Assembly: GCF_027571405.1 (NCBI RefSeq)
Contig: NZ_CP092968.1
Coordinates: 2,750,001-2,814,000 of the forward strand
Direction: 5' to 3'
DNA from: Methylocystis parvus OBBP
Lineage (GTDB): Bacteria > Pseudomonadota > Alphaproteobacteria > Rhizobiales > Beijerinckiaceae
Length of the DNA: 64,000 nucleotides
Shown here: positions 1-8,244 of the stretch, piece after piece
Layout of the letters: the number at the start of each line of letters is the position of its first letter
Position numbering within the stretch: the first letter of the stretch is position 1
Position numbers and translations under genes: made by a program
The notes under the pieces: model-generated
Database searches by the model: none
What the model saw: only the letters and a program-made list of their open reading frames with translations
What the model was told of the DNA's origin: nothing

Positions 1-278
1 GCCGAAATGGGCCGCGGCGTGCGGATTCTTGGCGCTCTGGCCCATCCAGAGCGCGCGGTCGGCCTCCGCCGCGGCGGCGCGTTCGCGCGCGAGGCGGGCG
101 TTTTCGGCGGCCCCGAAGCCGAGCGCCGCGAGCATCAGCAGCGCGGTGAAGACAAATAACGCGAGCAGGCGCCGGTCGCGGCGCATCTCCGTCCATTCCT
201 TGGCCGCGACGGCGCGGACGATGCGGGCGTGCGCCGGCGTCGGCGCGGTTCTGGAGAGTGGGCCGATGGCGAAATCGC

Positions 279-282
<4 letters not shown>
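1..282 (-). CDS. ABC-2 type permease, N-terminal part (cut by window edge)
   Basis: Reading the minus strand from an ATG at 282 gives 94 codons that stay open to the window edge. The product starts MSDFAIGPLSRT, has a basic stretch (EMRRDRRL), then a hydrophobic segment at about residues 37-53, then a polar part containing LWMGQSAKNPHAAAHFG. A first transmembrane helix followed by an NPH-A-AHFG-type loop is typical of ABC-2 permeases of the DUF3526 type. The ATG overlaps the TGA of the upstream ATPase by four bases (ATGA), so the two are translationally coupled subunits of one exporter. The substrate cannot be told. Most of the gene lies outside the window. Confidence 0.75.
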
Positions 283-1022
<740 letters not shown>

Positions 1023-1180
1023 GCCGCACCTTTCATGACGTCAAGCGCGCGTGGCCTCGCGCAGGCGCCAGTATGAGAAACGGCGATAAGCTGCATCGCG
1101 TCTGGGATTTGGTCAAGCGCGGGGGTCGATGCTGCGGTCGATGACGATAGGGCTGGAGCGACGCATCATCGCGGGCTTGA

Positions 1181-2557
1181 TCAATTGGCGGTCGGTTTGA
1201 TCGCTTCGACGAAGAGCGGCAGGCCGCCCTTGGGCCGCAGCGTGAAATCCGGAGAAAGCTCGATGCGCGGGCCGGGGACAGGGGTGAAGCGAAAATCGCG
1301 TATGAGCGCCGCCAGGATCGTCGTCATTTCCAGCATCGCGAAGCTCATGCCGATGCAGATGCGCGGGCCGGCCCCGAAGGGCATGTAGGCGCAACGATGG
1401 CGCCCTTTCGCCTTTTCGGGCGCGAAGCGGTCCGGGTCGAAAGCATTTGGCTCATCCCATAGCTTTTCGTGGCGATGCAGCGCCCAGATCGCCACATAGA
1501 TCGGCTCCTTCTTGAGAACCTTGTAAGGCCCGAGCGTCGTGTCCTCTCGCGGCTGGCGCCCGAGCGCGGCGACGGGCGGAAAGAGTCGCATGGCTTCCTG
1601 GATGACCTGCCGCGCGAAGGGCAGGTTTTCGACCGCATTACGATCGATGTCGGATTCGCCGACGACGTCGCGAACCTCGTTTCGCAAACGCTCCTGCGAC
1701 GCCTGGTCCTTGGCGAGCAGCCAGAGACTCCACGCAAGCGCAACGGCGGAGGTTTCGTGTCCGGCCACCATCAATCCGTAAAGATTGGAGATGAGTTCGC
1801 CATCCGTCAGCATGCGCCCGGTTTCTGGGTCCTTCGCCGAAAGCAGCAAATCGAGAATGGCAGGCGCATGGGCGTGGCCGGCGAGTCGCCGCTCGGCGAC
1901 AAGGCGCGCCGTCTCGGCATAGAGATATCGCAACTTCCGGTCGATCTCTCGCGATCCGGGGAAGGGCAGCCATTTCGGAAGTCCGAGAAGCGCATAGAAG
2001 CGCTGCCAACCCATCCCCTTGAAGCCAGTGAGCATGGCCGAGAGATATCTGGCGCGATCAAACGTTCCCGTAGCGCCAAGGAGCGCGTGCTCGATGATCG
2101 AGAAGGTTACTTCGGACATTGGCTGCGTGACGTCGACGGCCGTATTTCGCGGAAGCTGACGCCATGCCGCGCACTGCGCTTTTGCGCATTTCGCGAAGAT
2201 CGGGACAAGCGCCAGCAGATTCTCGTGACGAAAGGCCGGCGCAAGCGCGCGGCGCTGCCAGCGCCATTCAGCGCCTTCGGAGAAAAACAACGCGTCGTCG
2301 GCGATATTCGCCGACAGCGCCGCCGTCGTCAGCTTGTCTCGGCCGAAGGCTTCGGGCCGCGCAATCAGCATTTCTTCGATCAGTTCGGGATCGCTGAGAT
2401 AGACGGTTTTCGGGATGATCGGCCAAATGCCTGAAAGCGACCAGAAATCTTCCCGATAGGCCGCCGGCGGCCAGTTTTCGAGGAAATTACGCAAGGCGGA
2501 GCGGAATGTGGGCTGTTCGTTCGTCCTGACGGGCGTGAAATCGGGATCGTGAAACAT
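1181..2557 (-). CDS. cytochrome P450
   Basis: A 458-residue heme monooxygenase. The oxygen-binding I-helix motif AGHETS is at residues 265-270, the ExxR motif (EAMR) at 321-324, and the heme-binding loop FGAGPRICIG carries the cysteine ligand at C401. Length and motifs are complete, and no N-terminal membrane anchor is obvious, so the enzyme is probably soluble and needs separate redox partners, none of which is nearby. The start is backed by a GGAGAG ribosome-binding site. The gene is divergent from a TetR regulator, with a palindromic operator in the 89-base gap, so expression is probably repressed by that regulator and induced by a small hydrophobic ligand. The substrate is not predictable from sequence alone. 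Confidence 0.95.
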   Translation of the reverse strand: MFHDPDFTPVRTNEQPTFRSALRNFLENWPPAAYREDFWSLSGIWPIIPKTVYLSDPELIEEMLIARPEAFGRDKLTTAALSANIADDALFFSEGAEWRWQRRALAPAFRHENLLALVPIFAKCAKAQCAAWRQLPRNTAVDVTQPMSEVTFSIIEHALLGATGTFDRARYLSAMLTGFKGMGWQRFYALLGLPKWLPFPGSREIDRKLRYLYAETARLVAERRLAGHAHAPAILDLLLSAKDPETGRMLTDGELISNLYGLMVAGHETSAVALAWSLWLLAKDQASQERLRNEVRDVVGESDIDRNAVENLPFARQVIQEAMRLFPPVAALGRQPREDTTLGPYKVLKKEPIYVAIWALHRHEKLWDEPNAFDPDRFAPEKAKGRHRCAYMPFGAGPRICIGMSFAMLEMTTILAALIRDFRFTPVPGPRIELSPDFTLRPKGGLPLFVEAIKPTAN

Positions 2558-2586
2558 GGTCGACTCTCCTCAAGCGAATCGTCGAA

Positions 2587-2614
2587 CCAAACCATACCAT
2601 ATGGTATAGTTTTG
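2587..2614. promoter_or_regulatory. palindromic operator between P450 and TetR genes
   Basis: A perfect 14-base palindrome, ATACCATATGGTAT (2594-2607), extends to 28 bases with only two mismatched pairs. It lies midway between the P450 start (2557) and the tetR start (2647), the normal place for a TetR operator controlling both divergent promoters. The perfect core is AT-rich against the surrounding GC-rich DNA. Binding by the adjacent regulator is inferred from position and symmetry. Confidence 0.75.
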
Positions 2615-2646
2615 GAAAGAGCGGCGCGCCGTGCGAGCCTGACGCC

Positions 2647-3198
2647 ATGAGTCGATTCAGAAAGGAAGACTGGCTGGCGCTCGGCGCGAAGCTGCTTGCC
2701 GGGGAGGGTTCGGCCGCGCTGACGATCGACCGCCTGACGGCGGAGGCGCGGCGGACGCGCGGCAGCTTCTATCACCACTTCGAGGATCGCGACGCTTTTC
2801 TTCGGGCTTTGATGGCGCGCTGGCGCAAAGAGGTCATCGACGAAGCGGGCAAGCGTTACGAGCAGGCGCAATCCGCCAACGATCTGAGGCGGTTGATGCG
2901 GGAATTGCCCTTCGAGGTCGATCACCGGTTCGAGCGCGCGCTGCGCCGCTTGGCCGCGAGCGAACCCATCGTGCGCGAGGCCGTCGCCGACGTCGACTCA
3001 AGACGCATCGAGGGCCTGGCATGCGTGCTCGCACATATCTACCCGGAACTGAAGGACCCGCAATCCGCCGCTTATGTGCAATATGCGGCGGTTGTCGGCC
3101 TGCAATGGCTGATTGGCGACATTGACGATCCCCGCGCGCCGGGAATCATGGAAGCCGGCGCCCGGATATTCCGGCTCAATGACGAGCCTGAACCATAG
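2647..3198 (+). CDS. TetR family transcriptional regulator
   Basis: A 183-residue regulator with the TetR N-terminal helix-turn-helix at about residues 25-45 (LTIDRLTAEARRTRGSFYHHF) and a variable helical ligand-binding domain after it. The GSFYHHF end of the recognition helix is characteristic of the family. It is transcribed away from the P450 gene, and the palindrome at 2587-2614 lies in the shared promoter region, so it most likely represses itself and the P450. The ligand is unknown but is plausibly the P450 substrate or product. Confidence 0.88.
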   Translation: MSRFRKEDWLALGAKLLAGEGSAALTIDRLTAEARRTRGSFYHHFEDRDAFLRALMARWRKEVIDEAGKRYEQAQSANDLRRLMRELPFEVDHRFERALRRLAASEPIVREAVADVDSRRIEGLACVLAHIYPELKDPQSAAYVQYAAVVGLQWLIGDIDDPRAPGIMEAGARIFRLNDEPEP

Positions 3199-3287
3199 AG
3201 ATCGCGCCGCCTTTAGGCTCCTAATGCAGCAGGGCTGAGTCCTAAGTCGTTGAGGATTGGTTAACGATAATGGCTTCGAAGGGCGCA

Positions 3288-3318
3288 AAAACGGCGCGCC
3301 GGTCCCCCGGCGCGCCGC
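3288..3318 (-). terminator. Rho-independent terminator after ccr
   Basis: A perfect 11-base-pair GC-only stem (3293-3303 with 3308-3318) with a four-base loop. On the minus strand it is followed by five T residues (the A run at 3288-3292). It lies 26 bases past the ccr stop codon, as expected for an intrinsic terminator of ccr. Confidence 0.8.
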
Positions 3319-3343
3319 GAAATCCATCAGCAAGCGAACCCGC

Positions 3344-4633
3344 TCACTTCTTCTTGCCATAGGCCTCGACCACGTCCTCGACCGTGTGCAGGCCGGGCTC
3401 GATCGAATTGACCAGCACCGCCATATTGCCCGGCGCGTGCTCGTTCTTCCACATCTTCATATGCGCCAGCGGGATCTTGTCCCAGGCGAAGACCTCGGAC
3501 ATGCAGGGATCGACCCGGCGGTCGATGACGAACTGGTTCGCGGCGGCGGCCTGCTTCAGATGCGCGAAATGCGAGCCCTGAATGCGCTTCTGACGCATCC
3601 ACACATAGCGGGCGTCGAAGGTGATGTTGAAGCCGGACGTGCCGGCGCAGAACACGATCATGCCGCCGCGCTTGGCCACCAGCGTCGAGACCGGAAAGGT
3701 CGCCTCGCCCGGATGCTCGAAGACGATGTCGACGTCCTTCTTGCCCGTGATGTCCCAGATCGCCTTGCCGAATTTGCGCGCTTCCTTGGACCACTCGACA
3801 TATTCCGGCGAGTTGACCTTGGGGAGCTGGCCCCAGCACTTGAAATCCTTGCGGTTGATCACGCCCTTGGCGCCGAGCGACATGACATAGTCGCGCTTGG
3901 ACTCGTCCGAGATCACGCCGATGGCGTTGGCGCCGGCCGCCGCGCAGAGCTGCACGCCGAAAACGCCAAGGCCACCGGAGGCGCCCCAGATCAGGACATT
4001 GTGGCCGGGCTTCAGCTCATGCGGCTCATGGCCAAAGAGCATGCGATAGGCGGTGGCGAGCGTTAAGGTGTAGCAGGCCGACTCTTCCCAGGAGAGATGC
4101 TTGGGGCGCGGCATGAGCTGGCGGTCCTGCGCGCGGCAGAACTGGGCGAAGGAGCCGTCCGGCGTCTCATAGCCCCAGATGCGCTGCGAGGGCGAGAACA
4201 TCGGGTCGCCGCCATTGCACTCCTCATCGTCCCCATCGTCCTGGTTGCAGTGGATGATGACCTCGTCGCCGACCTTCCAGCGCTTCACCTTGGCGCCCAC
4301 CGCCCAGACGATCCCTGAGGCGTCGGAGCCCGCGATGTGATAGGGATTCTTGTGGACGTCGAGAGTCGAGACCGGTTCGCCGAGCGCCGCCCAGACGCCG
4401 TTATAATTGACGCCGGCGGCCATTACGAGAACGAGCACGTCGTGGCTGTCGAGCTGCCAGGTCGGGAGGACCTCGAGCTGCATCGCCGTCTCCGGCGGGC
4501 CGTGACGCTCCTTCCGGATCGCCCAGGCGTACATGTTCTTGGGAACATGGCCGAGCGGCGGAATTTCGCCCAACTCGTAAAGGTCTTTCGTCTCGCTCAA
4601 GGTAGGGCTCCCTCCATCCGGGCTCGTCTGCAA
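3344..4633 (-). CDS. ccr: crotonyl-CoA carboxylase/reductase
   Basis: A 429-residue enzyme that reductively carboxylates crotonyl-CoA to ethylmalonyl-CoA with NADPH and CO2, the signature reaction of the ethylmalonyl-CoA pathway for C2 assimilation. The medium-chain dehydrogenase fold is complete: GroES-like N-terminal half with VNYNGVW at 76-82, the Ccr-specific stretch around HCNQDDGDDEECNGG (128-142), and the Rossmann glycine motif WGASGGLGVFG at 216-226. The wording of the whole protein (for example FEHPGEATFPVS and MRQKRIQGSHFAHLKQA) matches methylotroph Ccr proteins as I know them. It is a single-gene unit with its own terminator. The exact start is slightly uncertain within the first 14 residues. 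Confidence 0.97.
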   Translation of the reverse strand: MQTSPDGGSPTLSETKDLYELGEIPPLGHVPKNMYAWAIRKERHGPPETAMQLEVLPTWQLDSHDVLVLVMAAGVNYNGVWAALGEPVSTLDVHKNPYHIAGSDASGIVWAVGAKVKRWKVGDEVIIHCNQDDGDDEECNGGDPMFSPSQRIWGYETPDGSFAQFCRAQDRQLMPRPKHLSWEESACYTLTLATAYRMLFGHEPHELKPGHNVLIWGASGGLGVFGVQLCAAAGANAIGVISDESKRDYVMSLGAKGVINRKDFKCWGQLPKVNSPEYVEWSKEARKFGKAIWDITGKKDVDIVFEHPGEATFPVSTLVAKRGGMIVFCAGTSGFNITFDARYVWMRQKRIQGSHFAHLKQAAAANQFVIDRRVDPCMSEVFAWDKIPLAHMKMWKNEHAPGNMAVLVNSIEPGLHTVEDVVEAYGKKK

Positions 4634-4843
4634 AACATAATCCGGCAGCGCTTATAATCGCCCGGCGCCCGACGGCATAGGGTGAAAATTCCGATCGGCG
4701 GGGCGGCTGGCGCCCATGATGAAGGCGAGGGGACGGGACCCGCGCCGAGACCGCGTTCGCGCCCGGAACGGCCTGGGTTGCTGGCTCCCGGCCGCCGCTT
4801 ATCTCAAAGCGTGGGGCGGCGGGTTGCAAGGGGAGCCTCGGTC

Positions 4844-5308
4844 ATGAGCGATACACAGGTCGCAGCGCTCGACCACACGGTCCAGCTCACCAATGTCTGG
4901 CTCAAAAAGCTTGCGGAAGAGGAGCGTCTCGGCGATCGGCCGCGCGCCTATGCGGCCCTGCGCGCCGTGCTCCACGCATTGCGCGACAGGCTGACGCCCG
5001 AGCAGGCGGCGCATTTCGGCGCGCAACTCCCTTTGCTGGTTCGCGGGGTTTTCTACGAAGGCTGGCATATGGCCGACAAACCCATGGCGGTCCGCAATGT
5101 CGAGGCTTTCGAGAACATGGTCGACCGCGGCCTGCCGCCGGGCTTCCCGGTCGACGCCGCGACCGCGGCGCGGGCGGTCTTCGCGGTGATCTGGCGGGAG
5201 CTGGATTTCAACGAAACCGCCAAGGTCGTCTCGGACCTGCCTTTGCCGCTACGGGAGCTGTGGCCGGAGGCGGCGCGGGATTTGGCGAAGGCGCGGTCGA
5301 GGGAGTGA
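4844..5308 (+). CDS. DUF2267 domain protein
   Basis: A 154-residue protein carrying the DUF2267 signature: a first helical block ending in AVLHALRDRLTPEQA (about residues 45-59), then GAQLPLLVRGVFYEGW (63-78), then a second block starting FENMVDRGL. DUF2267 proteins are small, helical, cytosolic and of unknown biochemical role. I chose the ATG at 4844 because a GGGGAG ribosome-binding site precedes it; the longer open frame upstream has no family similarity. It sits between the convergent pathway genes ccr and ecm but is not obviously co-transcribed with either. Confidence 0.82.
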   Translation: MSDTQVAALDHTVQLTNVWLKKLAEEERLGDRPRAYAALRAVLHALRDRLTPEQAAHFGAQLPLLVRGVFYEGWHMADKPMAVRNVEAFENMVDRGLPPGFPVDAATAARAVFAVIWRELDFNETAKVVSDLPLPLRELWPEAARDLAKARSRE

Positions 5309-5408
5309 TCGGTTAAGCCTTGTCGTAAGCCGGCGCCTTCCAAGGCGGGCGCCGCGCGGGCGCGATCAACGGCTTCGAACTCGGATTAATTTCAGCTCAC
5401 TTTCCGCC

Positions 5409-5538
5409 GTCATGCCCGCGCTTGTCGCGGGCATCCACGCCGGAACGATCGCGAAACGCATCGCGCGGACGGTATGTTCGGCTAACGTTCTCAGATTTGT
5501 GGCGTGGCGTGGATGGCCGCGACAAGCGCGGCCATGAC
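5409..5538. repeat. inverted pair of palindromic intergenic repeats (family B)
   Basis: Two 33-base arms in inverted orientation, 5409-5441 and 5506-5538, match at 31 of 33 positions. Each arm is itself a hairpin (GCCCGCG-CTTGT-CGCGGGC type) flanked by a CATCCACG-like tail. The paired arms enclose 64 bases. The structure resembles a small non-autonomous inverted-repeat element of the kind scattered in Hyphomicrobiales genomes. It fills much of the 338-base gap between the DUF2267 gene and ecm; the rest of the gap holds nothing else recognisable except the ecm ribosome-binding site (GAGGAGG, near 5636). Confidence 0.8.
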
Positions 5539-5646
5539 GTGGTGAGATGACGCGTCGTTAACCTGGATTCGGAGCCACGCCGCGACCAAGCCGCAACTTG
5601 TCAAAACCTCCTTCTGTGCTATCGCAGCATTTCGAGGAGGACCACG

Positions 5647-7620
5647 ATGAACGACATGACCGCCCCGCGTCGCGACAAGCCCTGGATGTTCCGCACCTAT
5701 GCGGGCCACTCGACGGCCGCCGCGTCCAACCGGCTCTATCGTTCGAACCTCGCCAAGGGCCAGACGGGTCTCTCCATCGCCTTCGACCTGCCGACCCAGA
5801 CCGGTTACGACAGCGACCACATCCTCTCGCGCGGCGAAGTCGGCAAGGTCGGCGTGCCGGTCTCGCATCTGGGCGACATGCGGACCCTTTTCGACGGCAT
5901 CCCGCTCGCCGAGATGAACACGTCGATGACCATCAACGCCACCGCCGTATGGCTGATGTCGCTCTATATCGCCGCTGCGGAAGAGCAGGGGGCGCCGCGT
6001 GTAAAACTGCAGGGCACGACGCAGAACGACATCATCAAGGAATATCTTTCGCGCGGCTCCTATGTGTTTCCGCCGAAACAGTCGCTGCGCCTGACGCAGG
6101 ACCTTATTCTCTTCACCACGAAGGAGTGCCCCAAATTCAACCCGATGAACGTTTGCTCCTATCATTTGCAGGAAGCAGGCGCGACGCCGGCGCAGGAATT
6201 GGCTTATGCGCTGGCGACGGCGGTGGCGATCCTCGACGGCGTCAAGGCCGCCGGCATGTCGGACGAGGATTTCGCCCAGGTCGTCGGCCGCATCTCCTTC
6301 TTCGTCAACGCGGGCATGCGCTTCGTCACCGAACTCTCCAAGATGCGCGCCTTCACGGAGCTGTGGGAGGAGATCACCCGCGAGCGCTACGGCGTGAAGG
6401 ACGAGAAAATGCGCCGCTTCCGTTACGGCGTGCAGGTCAATTCGCTGGGCCTCACCGAGCAGCAGCCGGAAAACAACGTCTATCGCATCCTGATCGAAAT
6501 GCTGGCCGTCGTTCTTTCGAAGAACGCCCGCGCCCGCGCCGTGCAGCTTCCGGCCTGGAACGAGGCGCTCGGCCTGCCGCGTCCGTGGGATCAGCAATGG
6601 TCGCTGCGCATGCAGCAGATCATGGCCTATGAGACCGATCTGCTCGAATATGGCGACATTTTCGACGGCAATCCGGAGATCGCCCGCAAGGTCGCCGAGC
6701 TGAAAGCCGAGGCCATGGCCGAGCTGAAGAAGATCGACGAGCTCGGCGGCGCGGCCGCCGCCGTCGAGATCGGCTATATGAAGTCGAAGCTCGTCGAATC
6801 CAACACGGCGCGGCTCGAAGCGATCGAGGCCGGCGAGCAGACCGTCGTCGGCGTCAACAAATTCACCTCGACTGAGCCCTCGCCGCTCGCCACCGGCGAA
6901 GACGCGATCATGGTCGTGCCGGAAGGCGTCGAGGCGGATCAGATCGCACGGCTGAAGGCCTGGCGCGACAGCCGCGACGACAAGGCCGCGCAAGCCGCGA
7001 TCGAGGAGCTCGCCCGCGCCGCCAAGGAAGGCCGCAATATGGTCGAACCCTCCATCGCCGCCGCCAAGGCTGGCGTCACGACCGGCGAATGGGGCAATGT
7101 GCTGCGCGGCATTTTCGGCGAATATCGCGCGCCGACGGGCGTCTCCTCCACGGCGCGCCAGGTCGGCGGTCAGCTCGACAAGGTGCGCGGCGAGGTCGAG
7201 CGCGTCTCCCACAAGATCGGCTCCCGCGCCAAGTTCTTGGTCGGCAAGCCCGGCCTCGACGGCCATTCCAACGGCGCCGAGCAGATCGCCGTGCGCGCGC
7301 GCGACGCGGGCTTCGACGTGATCTACGCCGGCATCCGCTCCACGCCTGCGGAGCTGGTCGAGACCGCGAAGAAGGAAGGCGTGCATTGCGTCGGCCTCTC
7401 CATCCTCTCCGGCTCACATGTGACGTTGGCCCATGAAGTGATGCGGCTGATGAAGGAAGAGGGCGTCTCGGCCCCGCTCGTCGTCGGCGGCATCATCCCC
7501 CCGGCGGACGAGAAGCTGCTGCTCGAAGCGGGGGTCGCGGCGGTCTATACGCCGAAGAATTACGATCTGAACGTGATTATGACGGATCTGGCCGGGATCA
7601 TCGAGAAGAGCGTGGGGTGA
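5647..7620 (+). CDS. ecm: ethylmalonyl-CoA mutase
   Basis: A 657-residue B12-dependent mutase converting (2R)-ethylmalonyl-CoA to methylsuccinyl-CoA, the step after Ccr in the ethylmalonyl-CoA pathway. The N-terminal TIM-barrel substrate domain starts at residue 1 (SIAFDLPTQTGYDSDH near 38-53). The C-terminal cobalamin-binding domain carries the DxHxxG motif as D538-G-H540-S-N-G543, followed by LSILSGSH and VVGGIIP. The single-chain form (substrate and B12 domains fused) and the whole sequence fit MeaA/Ecm rather than methylmalonyl-CoA mutase, although specificity among close mutases is inferred. A GAGGAGG ribosome-binding site precedes the start. Confidence 0.95.
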   Translation: MNDMTAPRRDKPWMFRTYAGHSTAAASNRLYRSNLAKGQTGLSIAFDLPTQTGYDSDHILSRGEVGKVGVPVSHLGDMRTLFDGIPLAEMNTSMTINATAVWLMSLYIAAAEEQGAPRVKLQGTTQNDIIKEYLSRGSYVFPPKQSLRLTQDLILFTTKECPKFNPMNVCSYHLQEAGATPAQELAYALATAVAILDGVKAAGMSDEDFAQVVGRISFFVNAGMRFVTELSKMRAFTELWEEITRERYGVKDEKMRRFRYGVQVNSLGLTEQQPENNVYRILIEMLAVVLSKNARARAVQLPAWNEALGLPRPWDQQWSLRMQQIMAYETDLLEYGDIFDGNPEIARKVAELKAEAMAELKKIDELGGAAAAVEIGYMKSKLVESNTARLEAIEAGEQTVVGVNKFTSTEPSPLATGEDAIMVVPEGVEADQIARLKAWRDSRDDKAAQAAIEELARAAKEGRNMVEPSIAAAKAGVTTGEWGNVLRGIFGEYRAPTGVSSTARQVGGQLDKVRGEVERVSHKIGSRAKFLVGKPGLDGHSNGAEQIAVRARDAGFDVIYAGIRSTPAELVETAKKEGVHCVGLSILSGSHVTLAHEVMRLMKEEGVSAPLVVGGIIPPADEKLLLEAGVAAVYTPKNYDLNVIMTDLAGIIEKSVG

Positions 7621-7786
7621 GGAGCGACGTCCTCTCGCCGAGCATGGGCCGAACCGGCGCTCCTGCGATAGGCGCCCGAATTGCTTGATCGCAGGCGTCG
7701 GGGCGATTCCGGACATTTGTCGACATCGCCGCCCCGAAGCCGCGCCTCGAAGAGGCGAAGATCAACCCGGACCGGGCGGTGAAAAG

Positions 7787-8101
7787 ATGCAAGTCACGTT
7801 CATTCGAAACACATCCGACGGGCGCGCGATCGAAGTCATCGGACCCTATGTCTGCGTCGATCGCGATCCCGTCGCGGATGAGGTCGTGGAAGTTTTGACC
7901 CATCCCAATCGCGAGGCGATCCTCGCCGCCGTTCCCAACGCCACGCATATGGCGGGGCCGATCGCGCTGCTGCCCTCCGAGGCCTCGGCCGTTCGCGGCG
8001 CGCTGGCGCAGGCGCGGGAGCCTCTCACCGATCCGGGCCAAATTTCCAAGCGCCTGAGCGACGCCTGGATGACGCGCAGCCGCAACAACGGCATCGAATG
8101 A
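7787..8101 (+). CDS. hypothetical protein, 104 aa
   Basis: An open frame from an ATG preceded by GGTGAAAAG, encoding a soluble mixed protein beginning MQVTFIRNTSDGRAIEVIGP and ending near RLSDAWMTRSRNNGIE. Codon use is like the neighbours. No domain is recognised. The frame is open further upstream (to 7685), but that part has low-complexity composition and lacks a ribosome-binding site. It stands alone between ecm and a transporter gene. Confidence 0.6.
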   Translation: MQVTFIRNTSDGRAIEVIGPYVCVDRDPVADEVVEVLTHPNREAILAAVPNATHMAGPIALLPSEASAVRGALAQAREPLTDPGQISKRLSDAWMTRSRNNGIE

Positions 8102-8244
8102 GGGAGCCGACGGCTTTTCTCGCTCGACTCGGGAGCGTCCTGACGGGCGTCATTCATTGAACAATCTTTCGCAGCGCGATATGCAAAGATTCTGTCTTTG
8201 CATGAGCGTCAGTCGGCGCCTTTAGCGCCCGGAAAGGTCGAGAG

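Noticed and set aside
5491..7386. 631-codon open frame on the minus strand
   Set aside because: Antisense to ecm; composition dominated by Arg, Ala, Gly and His, without any family-like motif.
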